Positions 53,906 to 63,618 of a stretch of 64,000 bases of DNA are shown piece by piece. Source of the stretch: Methanosarcina siciliae T4/M. Lineage in GTDB: Archaea > Halobacteriota > Methanosarcinia > Methanosarcinales > Methanosarcinaceae. Location of the stretch: NCBI RefSeq assembly GCF_000970085.1, contig NZ_CP009506.1, forward strand, positions 868,001 through 932,000, given 5' to 3'. A program made the position numbers and the translations under genes. The stretch's first letter is position 1; every line of letters starts with the position of its first letter. Below the pieces are notes generated by a model. The model did not search any database. It had not been told where the DNA came from and saw only the letters and a program-made list of their open reading frames with translations.

Positions 53906-55483
53906 TTATTCCGCCACCTTTTTCAGCCTGTTTCCAAGGCTGATTCCGAACCAGGCCCCTATGAAAGTGTAGAGGAAACCGTCGATCAGGATATTTGCCA
54001 TAATATACCAGTCGCTGTAAAACAGCCTGTAAAGCACCATCCAGACGCTGAAGGATGCATACCCGCTTGCCATGTCGGCAATTCCGCAGACAATTCCCAT
54101 CATGAACCTGTTTTCAGGGTTCGGGTTTTTGCCGGTTATCCCGGCAGCATACATCAGGCCTTCCAGCAGTATCGCGCTCAGGGACAGGGTTATGAAAGTA
54201 ATCGGGGTGAAACTCCCGGTTATAAAGCCTCCGAGCAGGAACCTGACCAGCATAAAAAGGCTTACAACTCCGGGTTTGGGGATCAGGACAACAAGCGAGG
54301 CAATGAGCATGTAGAGGAGGACCTCATGGAAGAGCCCTGTAAAGAGAAAGCTGAAAGGCCCGAATATCGCATGGGAAAGCTCCCACAGGATGGTCATGGG
54401 CAGGTTTATGGCGGCAAAAGAAACGGTCCCGAAAAGGGCGATAAGCACAAGGTTTCGGGTTTTGAACCTGTCCATTATCTGTTCGGGTCTTGAGAAGAAA
54501 AAACCCGTGGCAGTCAGTCCGAGTAAAGTGGAAACAAGAGTAATTATTATGGGCCCCCATTTCCTTGAGATTGCAGTTATCTTCTGGTCTTTTGTTACTG
54601 CAACCCAGTCGCTGCCTGTAAGCTTTACCTTAACCCTGAGCAGGTACTCCCCTCCCATCGCATTCTCGGATATATAGAGGGGGAGGCTCACCAGCGAACT
54701 CGACCCCGGGGCAAGTGTTAAGGTGGCATAGCAGAAGGTATCCGCATCCATCCCCATAATGGCAGGCTTAAAAGCTTTTACCGGTTCTCCGGTCCTGGCA
54801 TCGAGGATATCATAGGTGATTACAACAGGAACCGCGCTGTCTCCTTTGTTGCTGAGCTCCACTCCTATGTAGGTTGAAGTGAGTTCCTCCCTATCGATCC
54901 TGAGGTCCGTAACCTTGAGCAGTTTTTTGAGTGCAGGAGAAGTTTCCCGGATAACCAGGGTGCTGGCAGGGTGGCTCGGGTCTCCGTACCCGTCTTCATC
55001 GGAGGGCACTGTAAGTCCCGATACTTCGATTTCTTCTGCAATTTCCTCTTTCGAAGCAACCTTAAGCCGGGTTTTGCGCACAATGGTATGCTGTTTTCCT
55101 CCAACCTCTACAAGCGCGGTTGCAGTTATGTTATAAATTCCGGAAGGGAGATCGGCAGGCACATAAAAATCAACGAGCCTGTACCAGTCATCGTACTCGG
55201 TCCGAAGCAAAAAAGAATGGACGGGTGTGTCCTGAAGCACAAAACCTTCTGGAAAGTCAAGTTCCACTGTCACATTCACGTTTCCTTCATAGTAACTCTC
55301 AAAAAAGACATATGCGGACAGGTTGCTGCCTCCGACTGCGAGGCCGTTTCCTTCAACACCATGCGGGACCTGAATCAGGAACGTGGTCATGTCTTCAGGT
55401 TCAAAGTCCTCCGCCTGTTCCAGGGCTGCTGCAGGCTGGATTGCGAGCTCCAGGACAAGGAGAAAAATAATTATGTTTTTCAT
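53906..55483 (-). CDS. ECF S-component-like membrane protein with a large N-terminal ectodomain
   Basis: 525 aa from ATG 55483 (MKNIIIFLLVLELAIQPAAA signal peptide). Residues about 25-310 are extracellular beta-sandwich domains (NVNVTVELDFPEGFVLQDTP; TYIGVELSNKGDSAVPVV; an archaeal Ig/NEW3-like pattern). A single span follows (GPIIITLVSTLLGLTATGFF), then six more from about 350 on, in the S-component pattern NLVLIALFGTVSFAAINLP and ending FIGAWFGISLGNRLKK. S-components are normally about 200 aa with no ectodomain, so the fused outer domains are unusual and may capture the substrate or a partner lipoprotein. It lies 16 nt after the CobN stop and 33 nt before the ATPase. Confidence 0.75.
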   Translation of the reverse strand: MKNIIIFLLVLELAIQPAAALEQAEDFEPEDMTTFLIQVPHGVEGNGLAVGGSNLSAYVFFESYYEGNVNVTVELDFPEGFVLQDTPVHSFLLRTEYDDWYRLVDFYVPADLPSGIYNITATALVEVGGKQHTIVRKTRLKVASKEEIAEEIEVSGLTVPSDEDGYGDPSHPASTLVIRETSPALKKLLKVTDLRIDREELTSTYIGVELSNKGDSAVPVVITYDILDARTGEPVKAFKPAIMGMDADTFCYATLTLAPGSSSLVSLPLYISENAMGGEYLLRVKVKLTGSDWVAVTKDQKITAISRKWGPIIITLVSTLLGLTATGFFFSRPEQIMDRFKTRNLVLIALFGTVSFAAINLPMTILWELSHAIFGPFSFLFTGLFHEVLLYMLIASLVVLIPKPGVVSLFMLVRFLLGGFITGSFTPITFITLSLSAILLEGLMYAAGITGKNPNPENRFMMGIVCGIADMASGYASFSVWMVLYRLFYSDWYIMANILIDGFLYTFIGAWFGISLGNRLKKVAE

Positions 55484-55499
55484 TCTGCTGCCTTTTTCT

Positions 55500-58400
55500 T
55501 TATTTGAGAATTTTCCGGATTTCCTGCATCTTCTTCTCCCAGTCCGGGACATCTTCAAAGCTCATTACCTCTACGGCCCCTCCCTGGAACTCTCCTTCTC
55601 CTGCCAGCTCTTCCATCCAGCTCTCGATTTCAAGGTAAGAGTTTTTCAGGGCTTCGAGCACCTCCGGATCCGGCTTCCAGAGCCCTCTTGAATGCGCTTC
55701 AAGGAGCCTGCGGGACATCTCTTCAAGGGCGTAGGGATTGTTCTCTTCAAAGAACCTGCGCATTTCTTCATCGAGTACGAATGCCTTTGTGATATCATCA
55801 AAGATCCAGTCATCCACTTCCTGAGTGGAAGCCTCCCAGCCGTAGACTCTTCCTACTCTCTTTGAAATGTCCTGTGCCCCCTTGTACCCGTGCTGTTTCA
55901 TGCCTTCGATCCATTTCGGGTTAAGGAGCCTTGTCCTTACAACCCTCCGCAGTTCATCGGCCATGTCCCGGACCTCGACATGCTGCGGTTCTCTTGTGTC
56001 TCCGAAATAGACCTTCACGTCCCTGCCCGAAGCCTGCCTGGCAGCAGCAGTGAGTCCTCCGTGGACTCCAAAGTAACAGCAGCAGCCCAGGAGGTCGTAC
56101 TCGTCACTGACGACTTTGTTGAAGGTAGCATCAACCGTCTTGAGGTTAGAAGCAAGCCGGGCGTGGGCTTCTCTGCCATTAACGTCTTTTCCGTAGGCAT
56201 ACCCGTTCCAGTAAAGGAAGATGTCTGCCAGGTCTTTTTCATCCTTCCAGGCACTCGCATAGACTGCAAGCTGCACTCCTGCGGAATAGGTCCCGGGTTT
56301 GCTTGAAAAGATCCTTAAAGTGGCTTCCCTGGAATCCGCACCTTCCTCGAGCATCCCGAGAGAGTGTTTTCGCGGGTAGTTCATGTCCTCGGGTTCGTCA
56401 AGCGAAGCCACAGCCTGGATTGCTTCATCTATTACCTCCAGGCAGTTCGGGAAGTTGTCCCTGAGGATTCCGGAAATCCTGATCGTAACATCAATCCTGG
56501 GTCTGCCCAGCTCTTTTAAGGGGATTACGGAAAAACCTTTAAGGCGTCCGTTGCCAAACCAGAGGGGTTCGACCCCGAGCAGGCTCATAATCTGGGCCAT
56601 GCCCTCCCCGTCAGCCCACATGATATCGTTTGCCATCCAGTAAAATGCCACGTTTTCGGGGTAACGGCCTTCGTCCCGGAGGTGTTTGTCGATCAAAACC
56701 CCGGAGAGCTGCTGTCCCACTCGCCAGGCGGCTTTTGTAGGGACCCGTTTCGGGTCAAGCGAGTAAAAGTTCCTGCCAGTCGGCAGTACGTCATCCCTTC
56801 CGCGCATGATCAGACCCGAAGGGCCGGCAGGGATGTACCCTCCGTCAAAACCATGCAGAAGAGATTCAATTTCCAGGGAGGCATCTATTCTGGATTCAAG
56901 GTCCAGAATCCTTTCACAGATTGCGGCAGCGCCATGGGAAATTCCGGGGTTTATACTCTGATCTGTAATATTCTGCTCTTTACTACTCAGCTCTGCAAGA
57001 CTCTGCCCCGAAAGAACCTCTTTGATTATCGAGACCGGCTCTTTTTCCGGGTTAGCTATGAAGGTCCTGATGAAAGCTTTTGAAAGCGAATCGATTTCCT
57101 CAAGTCTCTGCCCGTTTGACTTCCCGTTTGCTGAAATCAGGCTCTGGTCCGAGATCAGTTCATCAAGGTCAAGCCCCAGAAGCTTTGCAATCAGCCTCCG
57201 GATAGAAACCCCCTTCCCTTCATTTTCCTGCTCATCATACCTTAAAATCGAGTTTATGAATTCAACTTTTTTCTCGCCTTCGGGGAGCTGCCCGAAGATG
57301 TGCATCCCATGATGGATCTGGCTGTTCCTTATCTTTCCGAGGACTTCGTGCGCTTTCCTTATGATTTCCTCAAAAGGGGTCTGGTTATCGGCTTTTATTT
57401 CTGAGTCCAGGTTCGATTTCTTAATCTCGTCAAGGATCAGGTGTTTCAGGGCATGTGTCCTTCCCTTATCGTATTTTACCTGCTCGTATTCCCCGAGCAG
57501 CCTGTCAAGTTCTTCAAGGCTTCCGTACAGCCCTCCCGAGGTCATGACCGTCTGCATATGGTCCACCAGGCAGGCAAGGCTCCGGCGTTTGGCAATGGTG
57601 CCTTCGGGGGGGTTGTCGGAGTTGTAGATGTACAGGTGCGGGATTGTCCCGATCGCGATATCAGGGTAACAGTCTCCTGAAAGCCCCACCCCTTTTCCGG
57701 GCAGGAACTCAAGGTTGCCGTGGGTCCCGACATGTACGAGCACATCGGCTCCGAAAGTGTCCTCAAGGTACCTGTAGGTTGCAAGGTACTGATGGGTTGG
57801 GGGAATATCGGGGTCGTGCAGGATCTTGCAGACCTTTCCGTCACATCTGGCCCCTGCACAGCCTCGCTTCGGCTGCACACAGACTACAGCGTTTCCGTAC
57901 CGGATTCCGGTCACAACGATCTTGTTTTCATAGACCATTGCAGCAGGGATGCCGCTGACTTCTTCTCCCGGTGGGTTTCCCCATCCCTCGATCACCCGCT
58001 GCCTTACATTCGGGCTCAGAGTATTGAAAAATTCTTCATACTCTGCTTTTTCCACAAAAGCCAGAACTCCGCCGTTCTTTACTATTTCATTGATAGGGGT
58101 CCATCTGAACTCGGAAATTGCTTTTTTCTCAAGAATAGTCTCGATGAGCTCCTTTCCGTCCCTTGGAGGATTTATGGCGTAACCTGCTTCCTGCATCCGG
58201 TTTAATATCCCTGCCACACTTTCAAGGGAATCGAGGTTTGCAGCATCCCCAACCGAACCTTCCACTCCCGTACAGGGCCTGTTGTGAAGGATAAAGGCTA
58301 TTTTCCTCCGGGCTGCCGGCTTTTTCCGTAAGTTTATCCATTTAAGGACTCTTGATGTAAGTTTTGAACAGCGTTCCTGAATAGGGGTGCGTCCCATGTA

Positions 58401-59372
58401 GTTTTCTTTCTTTTTGCCTGCACCTATAAGGATGGGTTCGATTACCCCCTCAAACTCAGGCATGGCTACTCCCCACCCGATTTCCGAGTCTAAACCCTGC
58501 GACTCCTGCCACTGTTCTAAGGTTACGTGGTGGGAGATAACAGGCTGGAAAACAGGGACGTCAAGGTTCTGTAACAGTTCGACACCTTTTGCTGCACATG
58601 AGCTTTCATCTCCCTTGTTTTTGCTGCTCATTATAAAAAACGGGGAGAGTTTCACAAGAGCGTCTATAACGGTTTTTCCGTTTTCCATGAAGTAAGTTTC
58701 AATGACTTCATTCATGCCCCTGCTCCCGAGTTCTTCATCTTTTAACGAATACGCAAAAACGGGAACAACCGAAAGCCCCCGGTTTTCAAAATCTCTGACA
58801 AGGGCCTTTTCAATTTCAAGGTCGTTATTCACCCAGTAAGTTCTGGAAATGAGCAGCCCTACGGTTTTGTCTTTAAGGGGTCCGTACCAGTCCAGGTAGT
58901 CCCGGAGGCTTGAAAATATTTCTCCGGAATCCGGGTGATAAAGCCCGTCCCATGGGATCTTTTCCGGGAGTTTTACTTCTATTTCGGTGCCAAATACCTC
59001 TTTTAAGATGTAGCGCAGCATATTTGCAAAGTTTTCTTTCCCTCCGTAAATTAAGTAAGAAAAACATGTAGCTGCAATCTCAAGTTTCACGGAAGAAAGG
59101 GTTAAACTGGAAGGTTCGCTCCCAACACAGATTATGGGTATTTTTGTTTTTAAGGATTCGAGCTTTTCATAGAACTCTTCCCAGAACGGGTTGGCTAAAT
59201 GGTAAATAAAGACGGCATCGGCGCTCTCACACGCAGCGAGTACCTCTTCAGCTTCTTCAGGGTTTTCTTCCAGGAGTTTTGAGTAATAAGCCTCAAGCTC
59301 TATTCCAAGTTCCTCTGCGGCTTCGAGAAGATTGGGGATATATGAATTCCAGGTCACTGAAACGATTTTCAT
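55500..59372 (-). CDS. CobN/BchH-type metal-tetrapyrrole chelatase large subunit
   Basis: 1290 aa, the full length of the CobN family. The start MKIVSVTWNSYIPNLLEAAEE is the typical N-terminal domain, and the family signature HVGTHGNLEFLPGKGVGLSG is near residue 555, with SGDCYPD. CobN inserts Co2+ into hydrogenobyrinic acid with ATP and two small subunits. Archaea mostly use CbiX/CbiK for B12, so a CobN-like protein embedded between propeller lipoproteins and an ECF importer may instead insert, exchange or remove metal in an imported tetrapyrrole; that is inference. No CobS/CobT or ChlI/D genes are in the window. It overlaps nothing and has 9 nt to the lipoprotein upstream of it. Confidence 0.9.
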   Translation of the reverse strand: MKIVSVTWNSYIPNLLEAAEELGIELEAYYSKLLEENPEEAEEVLAACESADAVFIYHLANPFWEEFYEKLESLKTKIPIICVGSEPSSLTLSSVKLEIAATCFSYLIYGGKENFANMLRYILKEVFGTEIEVKLPEKIPWDGLYHPDSGEIFSSLRDYLDWYGPLKDKTVGLLISRTYWVNNDLEIEKALVRDFENRGLSVVPVFAYSLKDEELGSRGMNEVIETYFMENGKTVIDALVKLSPFFIMSSKNKGDESSCAAKGVELLQNLDVPVFQPVISHHVTLEQWQESQGLDSEIGWGVAMPEFEGVIEPILIGAGKKKENYMGRTPIQERCSKLTSRVLKWINLRKKPAARRKIAFILHNRPCTGVEGSVGDAANLDSLESVAGILNRMQEAGYAINPPRDGKELIETILEKKAISEFRWTPINEIVKNGGVLAFVEKAEYEEFFNTLSPNVRQRVIEGWGNPPGEEVSGIPAAMVYENKIVVTGIRYGNAVVCVQPKRGCAGARCDGKVCKILHDPDIPPTHQYLATYRYLEDTFGADVLVHVGTHGNLEFLPGKGVGLSGDCYPDIAIGTIPHLYIYNSDNPPEGTIAKRRSLACLVDHMQTVMTSGGLYGSLEELDRLLGEYEQVKYDKGRTHALKHLILDEIKKSNLDSEIKADNQTPFEEIIRKAHEVLGKIRNSQIHHGMHIFGQLPEGEKKVEFINSILRYDEQENEGKGVSIRRLIAKLLGLDLDELISDQSLISANGKSNGQRLEEIDSLSKAFIRTFIANPEKEPVSIIKEVLSGQSLAELSSKEQNITDQSINPGISHGAAAICERILDLESRIDASLEIESLLHGFDGGYIPAGPSGLIMRGRDDVLPTGRNFYSLDPKRVPTKAAWRVGQQLSGVLIDKHLRDEGRYPENVAFYWMANDIMWADGEGMAQIMSLLGVEPLWFGNGRLKGFSVIPLKELGRPRIDVTIRISGILRDNFPNCLEVIDEAIQAVASLDEPEDMNYPRKHSLGMLEEGADSREATLRIFSSKPGTYSAGVQLAVYASAWKDEKDLADIFLYWNGYAYGKDVNGREAHARLASNLKTVDATFNKVVSDEYDLLGCCCYFGVHGGLTAAARQASGRDVKVYFGDTREPQHVEVRDMADELRRVVRTRLLNPKWIEGMKQHGYKGAQDISKRVGRVYGWEASTQEVDDWIFDDITKAFVLDEEMRRFFEENNPYALEEMSRRLLEAHSRGLWKPDPEVLEALKNSYLEIESWMEELAGEGEFQGGAVEVMSFEDVPDWEKKMQEIRKILK

Positions 59373-59381
59373 TTTTTCCCC

Positions 59382-61094
59382 TCAGGTCAGGATATGTACT
59401 TTATATTCTCCAAGCACCGTGCCGTCCTCAAGCCTTGTAGGAGCTTCCAGGGCTGCGATATACCTGCCGTCTGAAGAGACGTCAGCAGCAACCGTTATTC
59501 CTTCGGTGTTGTAGATCTGGCTGAGCCTGGAGCTTGCCCCTCCGCTTTTTGAGACGTCAAAGACATAGACTCCATGAACGCTCCTGTCCTCGGTTACCAG
59601 GTTCTGGGCAATAGGGATCACGAGATAGCGATCATTCCGTGCACATTCCCCGGCATAGCCATCCAGCCTCCATTTCCACAGCAAGTTGCCGTCATAATCA
59701 TAGGCAAAGAGACTGTTTCCGCTGGGGTGTTCAAAAGGAGCATCGTTATTCTTATCTTTGGAGAAAGTGCTCCCTATTGAAAAGATCAGGGTGTCGTTGA
59801 CAATGTAGGCATAATTCGCACTGCCGTAGATGGGGACCTCGCTCACGACTATCGGGGTTGAGATGTTCTGCTGCCATGCAATCTCCGGGGTCCCGGTCTC
59901 GATGATCCGGGAATTATTGAATAAAAAGGCCCTTCCGTCGCTTGTCATTGTTATCAGCCGTTCCCCGTCCGGGGTGATCTGGGTGCTGTACCAGATAGCG
60001 GAATAGTCAAAGAAGGGCTCTACTGGCGGGATCTTGTAGCTCCAGTCCTCCTCTCCGTTGTTCCCGTTAAGGACATGCACGGTGCCGTCTTTCCATTTGT
60101 CCGCCTTTGTAAAACAGGTGGTACCAAACACTGCGTATTTCCCGTCAGGCGTTGCATCAATCCAGGTAACTCCCGAGTCCATGAGTTCGGATTCCGGGAA
60201 TTTCCAGCGCAGGTTGCCTTCGGAGTCAAAGGAGTAGACCCTTCCCAGGTACTTGTATTTGCTACCTATGTAACCACAGGCCCTGCTGGCAGCGACGTAA
60301 ATATTCCCTTCGGAATCAAGTTTTATCTTTTTCATGGCAGGCATGTACTTGAGGTCTGAGCCCAGTTCCTCTCCTGCTCCGAATTTCCAGATCTCGGTGC
60401 CGTTGAGGTCAAAACAGTAGAGATAAGCATCAGGGCTGTCTTCTCCCACAAAAATATGCTTGCCGTCTTCGGAAAACTCGATGTCAGCTATTCTTGCATC
60501 CGCTATCCCCTCAACAAGCTGCTTTTCCCAGATCTCTTCCCCGGTTGCAATTTCTATAAGTTTCAGAGAACCTCCGTGGGTCCCGATGGCAAGATAACTG
60601 CTGTCAGGAGAGAATTTTGTTACACCATCTATATTCGTAGAGGTCTTTTCGATGGGACCTGGTGTTACGTCCTCAAGCTCTATGGTGTACTCCTCTTTTA
60701 AGGCCGGTTTTTCCGGAGCGTATACCTCAAGGGTACTGGAAGCTCCGGAACTTGTTATCACCTCAAACCTGTACAGGGTTTCAGGGTCCCAGTCAAAAGA
60801 TATAAAGGCCTGAGCTTCGGTTTTTTCAATGTCAGGAGAAGCTATCTGGCTGTCACCTGAATAAATCCTGATCTCCGAGATCTCGGTTTCGTCTTTTAAC
60901 GTCAGCAGGGCTCCGGTCCTTGAGAAGACTATCGAGTCTATGGTTACTCCGACTTCGGAGCCGCCGATTTCCTGTGTATCCTCGATCCCTGAAGCCTGAG
61001 CCGATGTGTTGCTGCCGGATTCCGGGCTTTTTTCAGCACATCCCGCAGTCATTAAAACAATAATAAGCAGGGCTATCAAAAGTTTCCATTTCAT
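59382..61094 (-). CDS. Beta-propeller lipoprotein 1 of the chelatase/ECF cluster
   Basis: 570 aa from ATG 61094 (MKWKLLIALLIIVLMTAGC), with GGTGAG upstream. The lipobox is MTAGC. After a Ser/Glu linker come a short beta-domain (residues about 40-140, containing YRFEVITSSGASSTLEVYAP) and a PQQ/WD-like beta-propeller to the end, with repeats such as LAIGTHGGSLKLIEIATGEEIW. A Trp-docking pattern and the GDS/GED turns of PQQ-like propellers are present but catalytic PQQ ligands are not evident. It is paralogous to the next gene. Extracytoplasmic, anchored at the membrane; it could bind the ligand or the S-component ectodomain. Confidence 0.85.
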   Translation of the reverse strand: MKWKLLIALLIIVLMTAGCAEKSPESGSNTSAQASGIEDTQEIGGSEVGVTIDSIVFSRTGALLTLKDETEISEIRIYSGDSQIASPDIEKTEAQAFISFDWDPETLYRFEVITSSGASSTLEVYAPEKPALKEEYTIELEDVTPGPIEKTSTNIDGVTKFSPDSSYLAIGTHGGSLKLIEIATGEEIWEKQLVEGIADARIADIEFSEDGKHIFVGEDSPDAYLYCFDLNGTEIWKFGAGEELGSDLKYMPAMKKIKLDSEGNIYVAASRACGYIGSKYKYLGRVYSFDSEGNLRWKFPESELMDSGVTWIDATPDGKYAVFGTTCFTKADKWKDGTVHVLNGNNGEEDWSYKIPPVEPFFDYSAIWYSTQITPDGERLITMTSDGRAFLFNNSRIIETGTPEIAWQQNISTPIVVSEVPIYGSANYAYIVNDTLIFSIGSTFSKDKNNDAPFEHPSGNSLFAYDYDGNLLWKWRLDGYAGECARNDRYLVIPIAQNLVTEDRSVHGVYVFDVSKSGGASSRLSQIYNTEGITVAADVSSDGRYIAALEAPTRLEDGTVLGEYKVHILT

Positions 61095-61098
61095 TCTC

Positions 61099-62622
61099 TC
61101 ACCTGACAATTATTAACCTGTGTTTTCCGGTTACATCCCCACTTTCAAGTTGTAGGGGGACTTCCACTGCGGCTACGGTGCAGTCTGAAGAAATCGCAGC
61201 GTCCTCAATAACTCCTTCCGTTCTGAAGGTCCAGAGCAGTTTCGAATTTCCATTCCCGGATTTCTGGCTGTCAAAGACATAGACTCCATGCACCCGGGTG
61301 TCGCCTGCGGACGTATCCTTTCCGACTGGCAGGACAAAGTACCTCATATCCGGAGAAAAGAAGATCCCTGCACAGCGCCCCCCGAGGGGGTAAGTCCAGG
61401 ACGTTTCTCCTTTTTCCGCATCACAGGATATGAGGGAATTTTCAAGGGGGTGTGCCATCGGGATATTATCGGGATAATATGCGGGGAGGGTGGCTCCCGT
61501 AAGGTAGAGTACTTCATTTTCGGTAGCGATTTTTGCATTTTCGCCATAAGTATAGATGGCACTCCCTTCAAGTTCCTCCGGAACTGTCACGTTGGACCGA
61601 TATTCTTCGGAGTACCATTCGGATTCGCCGTCTCCGGGCTCTTTCATCTCCGAGTCATAAAAGAGGTATGTCCTCCCGTCCCCTGTATAGGCTGTTACCA
61701 GGGATCCGTCTTCCGAAACATCAAGCCCGTGCCAGATGGCCGCAGAAACAAAATAAGGCCTAAGAGAGGGAATTTCGTATTCCCAGCGGAGTTTTCCGCT
61801 TGCATCGACGGAGTAGACAATGGCATCCGATTCAAGAGAATTTGTCCAGTCCCCGGTTGAATATACGACATTTTTTCCGTCCCGGCTTGCATCAATCCAG
61901 TTTACGCTCCGGGCATAATTTTCTGCTGCCGGAAGTTTCCAGGAGAAGGTGCCATCGGGGCTGAACCCGTAAACCCTTGAAGCAAGCCCGTATTTGGAAT
62001 CTTTCCAGTATCTGCCGGCTGCAACATACACGGCATCCTCGGCAGTTGTTATCTTATATATGCTGGGCTGGTATTTCGGATTGGAATCGGTCCCCAGGTC
62101 GTCTGCGGTCCCGTATGTCCGTATCTCCTCTCCTGTGCCTGCATCAAGGAAATATATGCGGCCTTCAGCACTCCTCTCTCCTGCGAGCAGGTAATTCCCG
62201 TCTTCCGAGAATTCGAGGTCCGAAATGTTTCCGGATATGGTCTTTGTCCAGAGCACGTTTTTTTCTGAAATGTCAATGATCGTAAGGTTCGAGCCTGTCC
62301 CTATAGCCACGGATTTTCCGTCCGGAGCAAAGCTTATGCAGTCCTGGGCGCTTGATCTTCCGACCAGGATGTCCTCGGGGGTTCCGGCTCCGAGTTCATA
62401 CTCCCAGTAGAGGTAGGGGGAGGATTTTTCATAAGGAGTTATATTTGCATGGTCAGGTTCGCTGCCTGCACTTTTCCCCAGGGCTGCATTCTCTTCCCTG
62501 TTTCCATCAGCTTCATCTGAAGACGTATTAGCAGAAGATATTACATCGGAAGATATACATCCCGAACAAACCGAATAAATAATTAAAAAGATGAGTGCCA
62601 ATAAAATAATGTTCTTTTTCAT
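61099..62622 (-). CDS. Beta-propeller lipoprotein 2 of the chelatase/ECF cluster
   Basis: 507 aa. Signal and lipobox MKKNIILLALIFLIIYSVCSGC, a Ser/Asp/Glu-rich linker, then a beta-propeller from about residue 80 (SFAPDGKSVAIGTGSNLTII; VAIGTG-type repeats), ending MKHRLIIV-like. It resembles lipoprotein 1 across the propeller (GEEI, HGVYVFD, YSFDS/YGFSPDG), so the two arose by duplication. It lacks the extra N-terminal beta-domain of lipoprotein 1. It precedes lipoprotein 1 by 4 nt. Confidence 0.85.
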   Translation of the reverse strand: MKKNIILLALIFLIIYSVCSGCISSDVISSANTSSDEADGNREENAALGKSAGSEPDHANITPYEKSSPYLYWEYELGAGTPEDILVGRSSAQDCISFAPDGKSVAIGTGSNLTIIDISEKNVLWTKTISGNISDLEFSEDGNYLLAGERSAEGRIYFLDAGTGEEIRTYGTADDLGTDSNPKYQPSIYKITTAEDAVYVAAGRYWKDSKYGLASRVYGFSPDGTFSWKLPAAENYARSVNWIDASRDGKNVVYSTGDWTNSLESDAIVYSVDASGKLRWEYEIPSLRPYFVSAAIWHGLDVSEDGSLVTAYTGDGRTYLFYDSEMKEPGDGESEWYSEEYRSNVTVPEELEGSAIYTYGENAKIATENEVLYLTGATLPAYYPDNIPMAHPLENSLISCDAEKGETSWTYPLGGRCAGIFFSPDMRYFVLPVGKDTSAGDTRVHGVYVFDSQKSGNGNSKLLWTFRTEGVIEDAAISSDCTVAAVEVPLQLESGDVTGKHRLIIVR

Positions 62623-62660
62623 TTCCAGGTCCTCCGGTTTTCAGGCTCTTTTGATCTCTT

Positions 62661-63254
62661 TTATGATTGGGCGTATATCTTCAGGTCGGATATTTTCAAG
62701 ACGTTCTTGCACAGGGTACTGTTGTCTCCGAGCCCTGCACGGATGCTTACTACCTTAATATTTTCAGCAGGGCCGCAGTACCTGGTGTAATCCTCAACAA
62801 GGTCTCTTTCAATAGAGCTCAGAGGGATCCCTGCTATCACAACGGAAGGAGAAAAGCGCCGCCTATTTTCCTGATCCCTGTAATACTCCCCTTCAGATTG
62901 CGGGTTCGTGCTCCCTGCAGCAACATAATAGATTGACTTATGGTCGCTGAATGTGACCTTTAACCAGAGGCTGAAGTTGTCCAGGTCTTCACCGTTCCAG
63001 TTCCATGAAATTTTTCCCGGAGACAGGCTTACGTTTTTATTCCATACACCTCCCCCGGTCAGGGAGGGGTTTTGAGTATCCAGGTAAAGTTCGTTGCCTG
63101 TGCAGCTGAGAAAATCGCCTTCAAGGTTGCAGTCGTCTTCGAAATTTCCCTCGTAGCCTATCTTCTCGGAATCCGTTGTTTGAAAATACAGTATTGTCAG
63201 AGCTGCAAAAAGCAGGAACATGAATCCCAACACTACTTTTCTTCCAGGAAGCAT
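62661..63254 (-). CDS. Membrane-anchored extracellular protein, first gene of the cluster
   Basis: 197 aa. One N-terminal anchor (VVLGFMFLLFAALTILYF) and an outer domain of about 170 aa with paired Cys (EDDCNLEGDFLSC; YTRYCGPAEN; STLCKNVL), probably disulphide-linked. I do not recognise a family; the pattern NWNGEDLDNFSLWLKVTFSD suggests a beta-sandwich. It leads the nine-gene run and lies 38 nt upstream of lipoprotein 2. Confidence 0.7.
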   Translation of the reverse strand: MLPGRKVVLGFMFLLFAALTILYFQTTDSEKIGYEGNFEDDCNLEGDFLSCTGNELYLDTQNPSLTGGGVWNKNVSLSPGKISWNWNGEDLDNFSLWLKVTFSDHKSIYYVAAGSTNPQSEGEYYRDQENRRRFSPSVVIAGIPLSSIERDLVEDYTRYCGPAENIKVVSIRAGLGDNSTLCKNVLKISDLKIYAQS

Positions 63255-63618
63255 AAAAAATAATCATAGTCTGGGTGTTAATAAACATTTCGAAATAATT
63301 TTATATTTTACAAATATAGTTGTACTTTTTTATAAGTTATGGCTACTTATTCGAACGAATTTTTACATTTATGTTTCAAAAATCAGTCTCTTAATTTTCA
63401 TTGTAATCTTTCGGAAATCCAATTATTAAATCAGTTGAGTCTATTTTTTCAGCATTGATATCTTCAGTATAAACTTTATTACAGGGATTGAATAATCTGG
63501 AATGGCAGTAATTTATCTCGTTTTAATGCTCTTTTCTGAGGCTATTTTGAGCCTCAATCTCCTTTGAATAATAGAAAAAACGAAAGGGTTATTTAGTTTT
63601 ATAATTGTCTCAATTCTT
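63255..63618. other. AT-rich divergent promoter region
   Basis: About 360 nt, very AT-rich, no gene. It must contain the promoter of the nine-gene chelatase/ECF cluster (leftward) and that of the S-layer-type gene (rightward). Several TATA-like stretches (for example TTTTATAAG near 63329) prevent a firm assignment. Confidence 0.5.
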
